From Deltaproteobacteria bacterium (GTDB taxonomy: Bacteria > Desulfobacterota > Desulfobacteria > Desulfobacterales > B30-G6), in contig QMMS01000092.1 of the NCBI GenBank assembly GCA_003647375.1, positions 1-14,125 of the forward strand: DNA of 14,125 nt, written 5' to 3'. How positions within the stretch are numbered: the stretch's first letter is position 1; each line of letters starts with the position of its first letter. The translations under genes and the position numbers were made by a program. Under the pieces are notes generated by a model. That model ran no database searches and was not told the origin of the DNA. It saw only the letters and a list, made by a program, of their open reading frames with translations. Positions 7,132 to 13,189 of this stretch are shown here, piece after piece.

Positions 7132-8277
7132 ATGACTCAAACAACGCAATACATCTGGCAGCAACCGTCATGGCCGGAGTTTCGCTGGGACAATGCAGCC
7201 CTTCTCAAACTTTTAGGCATTTGTCGATTCCAACAGGGTTCGCTGTTGACTCAAATGGAAGATTTAGGGTTCGATGTTAGGCAGCAAGCAAGAGCTGAAG
7301 TGTTGATCGAAGAAGCCCTGAAAACAGCTGAAATTGAAGGGGAGCGTCTGGATCCTAAAGCAGTTCGATCTTCAGTGGCCCAACGTCTTGGTTTGCCGAC
7401 AGCCGGTATGGTCTCGACAAAAAATCAACAGGCCGATGGGGTCGTTCAAATATTGCTGGATGCCACTCAGAATTTTAAACAGGCGTTGACGCCTGAACGA
7501 CTGTTCGGTTGGCATGCGGCCCTATTTCCCACTGGTTATTCAGGTCTGCACAAGATCCAAGTTGCATCCTGGCGAGATGATCGTAATGGGCCGATGAGGG
7601 TTGTATCGGGTCCTATTGGAAGGGAACTAATCCATTACGAAGCGCCACCGGCAGAGGGTTTGGAAAAAGAAATGGACCGTTTTTTCTGCTGGTGGGAGGA
7701 AAGTCGTAAAGAAATGGACGGCCTTCTTCGGGCTAGCTTGTCCCATCTGTGGTTCGTGGTGGTGCATCCTTTTGATGATGGCAATGGACGAGTTGCCCGG
7801 GCGTTGACAGAGATGGCCCTGGCACAGGATGAAAATCTGTCGACAAGATATTATAGCCTCTCTTCACAGATCATGGCAGAAAGAGAGGACTATTATAGAG
7901 TTCTCGAACGTACCAACATAGGAGAATGTGATTTAACCGATTGGATGAAATGGTTTTTGGAATGCATGTCCAGATCTATTCTGAGCTCAAACAAGCTCCT
8001 GTCCAATGTAATGTTAAAGGCCCGGTTCTGGAAGCATTATGCTCAGACTAAGTTAAAGGAGCGTCAGAGCAAAGTCATAAATCGTTTACTCGATGTTGGT
8101 CCCGGTGGTTTTGAAGGAGGCCTGACAAATCGAAAATATGCCGGCATGACCCATGTCAGCAGGGCAACGGCTCAAAGAGAACTGGCAGACCTTGTTAAAA
8201 AGGGCGTCATTCGCCCCAATCCAGGCGGCGGTAGGAGCACAAGCTATGACCTTTGCTGGGATGAGTTTTCAGGTTGA
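7132..8277 (+). CDS. Fic family protein, class II, DUF4172-type N-terminus
   Basis: A 381-aa Fic protein, predicted to transfer AMP (or another NMP) from a nucleotide to a hydroxyl side chain of a target protein. The N-terminus (YIWQQPSWPEFRWD) matches the DUF4172 type. The inhibitory motif (S/T)xxxE(G/N) is TAEIEG (T65, E69, G70), placed before the Fic core, which makes this class II with the inhibitory Glu intact. The catalytic loop HPFDDGNGR runs H212-R220, with all key residues present, so activity is expected once inhibition is relieved. The C-terminal ~75 residues look like a winged helix (YAGMTHVSRATAQRELADLV) ending in a basic GGGRSTSY segment, suggesting DNA binding and perhaps autoregulation. 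It is the only plus-strand gene and is divergent from the DUF4143/GHKL pair; a functional link to that pair is unproven. Confidence 0.92.
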   Translation: MTQTTQYIWQQPSWPEFRWDNAALLKLLGICRFQQGSLLTQMEDLGFDVRQQARAEVLIEEALKTAEIEGERLDPKAVRSSVAQRLGLPTAGMVSTKNQQADGVVQILLDATQNFKQALTPERLFGWHAALFPTGYSGLHKIQVASWRDDRNGPMRVVSGPIGRELIHYEAPPAEGLEKEMDRFFCWWEESRKEMDGLLRASLSHLWFVVVHPFDDGNGRVARALTEMALAQDENLSTRYYSLSSQIMAEREDYYRVLERTNIGECDLTDWMKWFLECMSRSILSSNKLLSNVMLKARFWKHYAQTKLKERQSKVINRLLDVGPGGFEGGLTNRKYAGMTHVSRATAQRELADLVKKGVIRPNPGGGRSTSYDLCWDEFSG

Positions 8278-8480
8278 GTTGCAGGACCCCACACAGAAAG
8301 ACTGGTGCGATAATTCTGCCTCTGGGGTCGGACCGAGATAACATTTTATATTAACAATAGAAAAGACCTAAATTCGTCTCCCAATTCAGCAGGAGGTGCA
8401 CTATCTTTGTCAGCCTCTCTCCTTGCCTCAGTTGAAAATGGGCTTGCGGGACGGTTTTTGATATTCAATTTATCAATATA
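8278..8480. other. Non-coding stretch after the plus-strand Fic gene
   Basis: No gene is recognised. It contains an inverted repeat GACCCCA (8285-8291) / TGGGGTC (8323-8329) and, right after it, the short palindrome GGTC-g-GACC. On the minus strand a frame of 44 codons (8346-8480) continues in phase from the hsdR remnant, past one TGA. It reads ...KNRPASPFSTEARREADKD..., which I do not recognise. The GGGGTCGGACC motif and the position beside a broken gene hint at a mobile-element scar, but no transposase is visible. Confidence 0.4.
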
Positions 8481-8642
8481 TCAAGGAGCGTAAGATCCCG
8501 AGGCTTGCGATCTTTTTTGTATTGGCGAATGGCTCGGCGCCTGTTCCTTGTGCCATTCGGATACCGAGCCCAGATGCCAGCCATTGGCCAATAACATCTG
8601 CGTCACGTAGGTTTCAAATGCCTTTTCAGTGGTCTGTGACAT
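8481..8642 (-). pseudogene. hsdR: Truncated type I restriction endonuclease R subunit (hsdR 5' fragment)
   Basis: A 53-codon frame begins MSQTTEKAFETYVTQMLLAN and continues GWHLGSVSEWHKEQAP. This closely resembles the extreme N-terminus of HsdR proteins (a TTEKAFE helix, then a GW..G....W.K..A stretch). After about residue 37 the similarity stops: the expected segment, the PD-(D/E)xK nuclease and the SF2 motor domain (together roughly 1000 aa) are absent, and the frame ends at TGA 8481-8483. The start is well formed, with AGGGAA eight bases before the ATG at 8640-8642. It lies just downstream of the Fic gene at 8701-9834 on the same strand, the position hsdR often occupies in hsd operons that carry a fic gene. 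It is most likely a deletion remnant, not a functional peptide. Confidence 0.68.
8492..8518 (+). terminator. Probable intrinsic terminator (plus strand)
   Basis: AAGATC (8492-8497) pairs with GATCTT (8509-8514). Pairing continues inward past one mismatch to a small loop, and a run of six T follows (8513-8518). It lies ~215 bases after the plus-strand Fic gene and would also stop transcription running into the opposing genes. Confidence 0.5.
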
Positions 8643-8657
8643 ATTTAAGTTCCCTAT

Positions 8658-8686
8658 CTTTAACTTTGCCTGTGTCTAAGTTAAAG
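8658..8686. repeat. Perfect 9-bp inverted repeat before the hsdR remnant
   Basis: CTTTAACTT (8658-8666) and AAGTTAAAG (8678-8686) are exact reverse complements separated by 11 bases. A further TTAACTT copy lies at 8701-8707, over the Fic stop codon. The repeat sits just upstream of the hsdR' ribosome binding site, so an operator or a translation-controlling hairpin is plausible. There is no T-run on the minus strand. Confidence 0.5.
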
Positions 8687-8700
8687 AAAACGCATTATCC

Positions 8701-9834
8701 TTAACTTAAAAAGAGGCTAAGGTAACGTTCGAAGGCATAGGACCGCCACCGCTGTTGACCGGTAAGTTCCACCAGGATGTCCAATTCAACCAATGCCTTA
8801 ATCAGCGAATTGGCTGTCGGTGTAGTGATTGACAGCGCCTGTTCCACATTTGTGGCATTGATGATGGGCTTTCGGTATAGCAGGTTCAGGGCAGATCGAG
8901 CAGAATGAGCCCGTTTGCCAAGGCTCAACACTGTTTGCTCCACCTCGGTACGCAGAGTAAGAATTTGACGAAACACATCCCGCCCCTTGATCGCGGTTTG
9001 GGCCACGCCATTAAGGAAAAAATGAATCCAGTGGATCAAGTCATTGCTGGACCTTACCCGCATCAGGGCATCATAATAGCTTGCCCGATTGCGTTCAAAG
9101 AAATCCGAGAGATATAGCGATGGCTTGGCCAATAGACCGTGGCTGATTAGGTACAGAGGTATCAACAGCCGTCCGATACGGCCGTTACCATCTAAGAAGG
9201 GGTGGATGGTTTCGAATTGATAATGGCTGATAGCCACGCGTACCAGGTGCGGGACGGTGATCTCCTCGTTATGCCAAAACTTTTCCAGGTCGCCCATCAG
9301 CTCGGGTACGGTTTCATGGTTGGGCGGGATAAAGGCTGCATCGGCCAGACTTGAACCACCGATCCAGTTCTGGTTGGTTCTAAACTCGCCGGGCTGCTTG
9401 TGTTCACCGCGTACGCCGCGCATCAGGATGGCATGGGTCTGTTTGAGTAGACGATTCGAAAGCGGCAGCGCTTTTAGCTCAGTAATGGCGGTATTCAAGG
9501 CATCAATATAATTTTGCACCTCGCGCCAGTCATCGCGCTTTTCCGGCTGGATCTGTTCTTCCGACATCAAGGCTTCGTCCATACCGGTCCGAGTGCCCTC
9601 GATCCTGCTGGAGGTCTGTGCCTCCTTGAGAACATGCATTTCAATAAAAAGATCAATATCCGGCACGATCAGGGAAAATGCGTTCAATTCCCCCAACGCC
9701 CTGTTGGCCTGCTCCAGTAATGTGTTAATGGTGGCGTTTTCCCAGAGCCACTCATGATTGACCCGCCCCGGCTCGAAGCTCTTGTACTGATAACGCTGCT
9801 GCAAGCTTCCCGCAATAAAGGTTTCGAGTTTCAT
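8701..9834 (-). CDS. Fic family protein, class II (second Fic in the window)
   Basis: A 377-aa Fic protein, predicted to AMPylate a target protein. The inhibitory motif is SSRIEG (S75, E79, G80), followed by TRTGMDEAL as is usual for proteins with the Fic N-terminal domain. The Fic core follows, with catalytic loop HPFLDGNGR (H211-R219). The C-terminal ~70 residues (KPIINATNVEQALSITTPTANSLIKALVELDILVELTG) form a winged helix. An in-frame ATG at 9879 is rejected because AGGAGG lies five bases before the ATG at 9832-9834, giving MKLETF as the N-terminus. The ATG overlaps the TGA of the DUF262 fragment (ATGA), and the hsdR remnant follows, so it appears to be the surviving middle gene of a restriction operon. 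It is clearly different from the plus-strand Fic, so this is not a recent duplication. Confidence 0.93.
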   Translation of the reverse strand: MKLETFIAGSLQQRYQYKSFEPGRVNHEWLWENATINTLLEQANRALGELNAFSLIVPDIDLFIEMHVLKEAQTSSRIEGTRTGMDEALMSEEQIQPEKRDDWREVQNYIDALNTAITELKALPLSNRLLKQTHAILMRGVRGEHKQPGEFRTNQNWIGGSSLADAAFIPPNHETVPELMGDLEKFWHNEEITVPHLVRVAISHYQFETIHPFLDGNGRIGRLLIPLYLISHGLLAKPSLYLSDFFERNRASYYDALMRVRSSNDLIHWIHFFLNGVAQTAIKGRDVFRQILTLRTEVEQTVLSLGKRAHSARSALNLLYRKPIINATNVEQALSITTPTANSLIKALVELDILVELTGQQRWRSYAFERYLSLFLS

Positions 9835-10043
9835 GTCGCCTCCTTGGCGCACTTGGTTGCCAACCCCTCTACCCTCCAAAGCAGTAGTGAACCTATAGGA
9901 TAATCGCGCATTAAAGAGTCAAATAAAAGCTCTATATCGTTATGCTTCCAAACAAATTCCCGTTGGATTGCTGGGAGAAGCAATGTTTGGTAATCAATCT
10001 TTTGTATAATGTTTGCAATTGTTACAGGAGGATAAAAAACCAT
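9831..10043 (-). pseudogene. Truncated DUF262 (GmrSD-like) gene, 5' fragment
   Basis: A 70-aa frame reads PPVTIANIIQKIDYQ, then LPAIQREFVW (23-32), then LFDSLMRDYPIGSLLLW. This is the standard opening of DUF262-type proteins related to the GmrSD restriction system. From about residue 59 the sequence (GLATKCAKEAT) no longer fits, and the later DGQQR motif and the rest of a usually several-hundred-residue protein are missing. A GGAG ribosome binding site and a plausible promoter lie upstream, so the peptide may still be translated. Its TGA overlaps the next gene's ATG in an ATGA junction. It may thus persist as a leader that couples translation of the Fic gene. A programmed short form is possible but less likely than a deletion. 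Confidence 0.72.
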
Positions 10044-10060
10044 AATGACATCTCCATAAA

Positions 10061-10090
10061 ATATTAATATTTCTATCTTGACTCTTTCAA
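10061..10090 (-). promoter_or_regulatory. Candidate promoter for the DUF262'-fic-hsdR' unit, overlapping a 14-bp palindrome
   Basis: On the minus strand, TTGAAA (10085-10090) and TAATAT (10061-10066) are separated by 18 bases and lie just ahead of the GGAG site and ATG at 10043. The perfect palindrome AAATATTAATATTT (10059-10072) covers the -10 box. It may be an operator or simply an AT-rich promoter core. Confidence 0.38.
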
Positions 10091-10188
10091 CTCAAACATC
10101 ATCTGCACGATAATTCTTTCAGCGAACGACTTTTTAATCAAAACGCTTCACTTGTATTTTGCTGTCTGTAGTTACCACATTTCAGAGT

Positions 10189-13116
10189 CTATGGGCTTTC
10201 TATACTTTTAATCAACTCATTCGCGATATTAGAGCTTTCTATGCGCATGATGCTTTCTTGAGCACCGCCGTAACTCATAAGATTGATGCTGCCATACCAA
10301 ACAGTTTTTTGATCCATGATTGCGAATTTTTGATGAATATTGGATTTAAAAACAACACTTATATCGTTGTTTTTTAGCATTTCCAATACTCGCTGCAAAG
10401 TAACTCGATCTCTGGTTTTAAAAGTCTCTACCGGTCTGGTCACAACAATTGCTCGGATACCTTTATCGAGGGCAATTCTCAAGTGCTGTATCATTTGCAT
10501 GGAGCGCCTTTTCCTAACAAAGGGGCTTACGATTAAGACTTCTTTCTTAGCGCGGGCGAGATCATTGTTGAAAACAGGCAAAAAACTATCTTTATCAAAA
10601 ATAATATCCAATGATGCTGACATGATATCCTCGCTTTTTGCTTTGTATCCCATCGAGGCATACCCTGTAAGCCTTTTCTGATACATTCTTTCCAGCATCC
10701 TTACATGGATATCCACATAATCATAGATTTGCACTTCTTTTTTATCAATAAACAGTCGATGAAGTCTTCCGGCATATTGCTGGAGTGTTCCTTTCCATGA
10801 TATCGGCATAGCCAAAAACAGCGTATCAAGACGAGGTTCGTCAAAGCCTTCTCCGATAAAAGACCCTGTCGCCACTAATATTAGATTTTTATCTGCCGGT
10901 GTGTCCGTGATGCGTTGAAAAACCTCCCGTGTTGTTTTTGAGCCCATTCCACCCATCAGCATCACAACATCCGGGACTTCTTCTCTTAATTTCTTCGCAA
11001 GCAATTCAACGTGAGCGGTTCTTAATGTTAGAATAATGCAGTTTCTGCCACGGTTATAGCTGTCTAAAACGTCTTCGACAATTTGCTGATTCCGGGTGCC
11101 GTTATCAACAACTTCAGAATACAATTCCTGGATAGAAACTTCCTTTTCAATACTATTCAAAGGTATTCTCAGGGACGTAAACCGTGGAATGATATAATGA
11201 TCAAAAGGCCTTTTCTCGGCCTGCTTTTTTGCATTATCTCGATACCGTATTGGGCCGCAATGCATAAAAAGTATCGGATGATGCCCATCCTTTCGTGTCG
11301 GCGTGGCTGTCAGGCCATAAATATACTTGGCATTTGTGGTTTTCAGAATACTTTCATAGCTGAAAGCGGAAGCATGATGACACTCATCAGAAATGACCAT
11401 CCCATAGTCTTTAACACAATTCTTTACCTCTCCCATCCGGCTTAGAGATTGCATAAGAGCAATATCCACAATACCACTTAGGGTCTTTTTGCCCCCACCT
11501 AGCTGGCCAATGATGCTTGCTTTTTTCTTTCGCCCTCTTTTCTTGCTTGCTGCAATAGCCATTTTCGGCAAGGTTTCATTTATAATTAAAAAATCAGATA
11601 GCCTTTCCTGCCATTGTTTGAGCAAACTGATCCTATCCACCAAGATAAGCGTATTGACCTTTCTTTCGGCGATCAGCTTGATGGCTACGACGGTTTTTCC
11701 AAAAGCGGTTGTTCCTGAGAGAATTCCGATATCATGGTGCAATAGCTGTTCGAGGGCCAGGGGCTGCTCATCTCTTAAATGACCGTTGAACGCTACATCA
11801 ATTCTTTTCCCGCCATGGGTCTTATCGATAAGGCGAACATCTATGCCATATTGCTCTAATTCAGCGAACAGATCAATTTCGCACCCTCTTGGCAAACACA
11901 GATAGTCCGTTGTTTCATCCGCGCACGAGATAATCCTTTGGTGTCCGTACGTTGACAACCGCATGGCTTGCTGCTTGTAAAACATTGGGTTTTTAAAAGA
12001 TGCCAATCTCTTCAAGCGGTTCAATGCCCGTTGGGAAATATTGTTTTTTGGAATAAACAACATATTTGCTTTCACGATGTCGATTTTCCTCGGGAAATCG
12101 CTTTTTTTCAGGCGGCTGATTGGTTGTGTTTCCCATGGCTTTTGTGTCTCCTCCTCGTCGATTTTCAAAACCCCCAGTTCATGGCCATGACAAAGATCCT
12201 GTATGAGATTTTCTATTCGATCTTCAGAAATCTTTTTAATTGACGATAAAAATGCCCATTGATCACGGTAGGATTCAAAACTTTCATTAATAAATTCGCT
12301 ATTATTATTCTTCCTTGCGGATTTTTGGAATGGCAGAGCAATCAGATTGCCAAAACCTCCCTTGGGCATTGTGTCCTGGCTGGGAAACAATCTGTCATAT
12401 GATTTGAAATGTATTTCATGTCTTCTGTTCATGGAAAAGGTCAAAAGGGCGGCGCCAAACTTTCTGGCTAACCCAGCGGGTAACCGGTTTTCAAAGAAAA
12501 ACCATAGGTGCCCGCCGTTGCCGGATTGCGATCGTTCCACAGCCACAGGAATATCAAACTCGGCACAAATCGTTCTTACTGCTGTGACATCGTTTTGCCA
12601 ACCTGCTTCATCAAAATCCATAGCTAAAAAGTAGCAGGTTTCATCTAAAAGCATTGGATAGATACCGGCAATGATACTACCTCTCAGATGGTCTTCTATG
12701 ACATGTTCATCCAGCGTGGCATATAACTGATTGGCACATTTGGAACAGGGTGTCTTTGGCTTGCCACACAATCCAACCTTCCATTGATTCAGGCAAACGG
12801 GTGAATATCCCGATGTTGCCTTCTTTTTGTTCTCCCATTTCTTCGCATATACATCATCACGACCTTTGAAAAGTGACATGAATAGTTTGATCTTTGAGAT
12901 TGAATCCGAGGTGTTGTTTACATCTGAAAACGAAGTGCTGTCAGCCGGTTCATCGTCGAGCATGTTTTTTTCTGTGGTCGATTCTGCAATTGGGTTTTCA
13001 GAGGGCATGCGTTTCGTTATCCCAAGCTGCGCTTTCAGCTTATCGTTTTCTTTTATCAAGCGGTTGTTCTCGCTTAACAAGAGATTGTATTTTTCAAGCA
13101 ATTTTCTGTAATCCAT
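10189..13116 (-). CDS. TOTE-type conflict protein: primase-polymerase + SF2 helicase + PLD nuclease
   Basis: A 975-aa fusion. Residues 1-35 form a coiled coil rich in K, E, N and L. Cysteines C108, C117, C124 and C127 form a likely zinc knuckle. An archaeo-eukaryotic primase domain follows, with catalytic D167-F-D169, then SGNGGH (198-203) and FGNLIALPF. The SF2 helicase has Walker A GTTAFGKT (468-475), DECHH (577-581), GLTATPTRKD and QYAGRLHR (780-787). The C-terminal domain carries a complete HxK(x)4D(x)6GSxN motif (H928, K930, D935, G942, S943, N945), a phospholipase-D-superfamily nuclease signature. This order fits TOTE conflict systems, thought to nick, unwind and resynthesise nucleic acid during invader response or element maintenance. 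All catalytic motifs are intact. No strong SD precedes the ATG at 13114-13116, and a DUF4143 ATPase gene lies 73 bases upstream. Confidence 0.88.
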   Translation of the reverse strand: MDYRKLLEKYNLLLSENNRLIKENDKLKAQLGITKRMPSENPIAESTTEKNMLDDEPADSTSFSDVNNTSDSISKIKLFMSLFKGRDDVYAKKWENKKKATSGYSPVCLNQWKVGLCGKPKTPCSKCANQLYATLDEHVIEDHLRGSIIAGIYPMLLDETCYFLAMDFDEAGWQNDVTAVRTICAEFDIPVAVERSQSGNGGHLWFFFENRLPAGLARKFGAALLTFSMNRRHEIHFKSYDRLFPSQDTMPKGGFGNLIALPFQKSARKNNNSEFINESFESYRDQWAFLSSIKKISEDRIENLIQDLCHGHELGVLKIDEEETQKPWETQPISRLKKSDFPRKIDIVKANMLFIPKNNISQRALNRLKRLASFKNPMFYKQQAMRLSTYGHQRIISCADETTDYLCLPRGCEIDLFAELEQYGIDVRLIDKTHGGKRIDVAFNGHLRDEQPLALEQLLHHDIGILSGTTAFGKTVVAIKLIAERKVNTLILVDRISLLKQWQERLSDFLIINETLPKMAIAASKKRGRKKKASIIGQLGGGKKTLSGIVDIALMQSLSRMGEVKNCVKDYGMVISDECHHASAFSYESILKTTNAKYIYGLTATPTRKDGHHPILFMHCGPIRYRDNAKKQAEKRPFDHYIIPRFTSLRIPLNSIEKEVSIQELYSEVVDNGTRNQQIVEDVLDSYNRGRNCIILTLRTAHVELLAKKLREEVPDVVMLMGGMGSKTTREVFQRITDTPADKNLILVATGSFIGEGFDEPRLDTLFLAMPISWKGTLQQYAGRLHRLFIDKKEVQIYDYVDIHVRMLERMYQKRLTGYASMGYKAKSEDIMSASLDIIFDKDSFLPVFNNDLARAKKEVLIVSPFVRKRRSMQMIQHLRIALDKGIRAIVVTRPVETFKTRDRVTLQRVLEMLKNNDISVVFKSNIHQKFAIMDQKTVWYGSINLMSYGGAQESIMRIESSNIANELIKSIESP

Positions 13117-13189
13117 ATTCGATCTTTAAAATTGAGTGTCCTATCGATGGACTGGTGAATGAAGCAGATAGACCATTTCTCAAGTCTGG

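Noticed and set aside
9835..9879. Fifteen-codon N-terminal extension of the second Fic protein
   Set aside because: The extension has no SD, while AGGAGG is ideally placed for the ATG at 9834. The extension also overlaps the DUF262 remnant.
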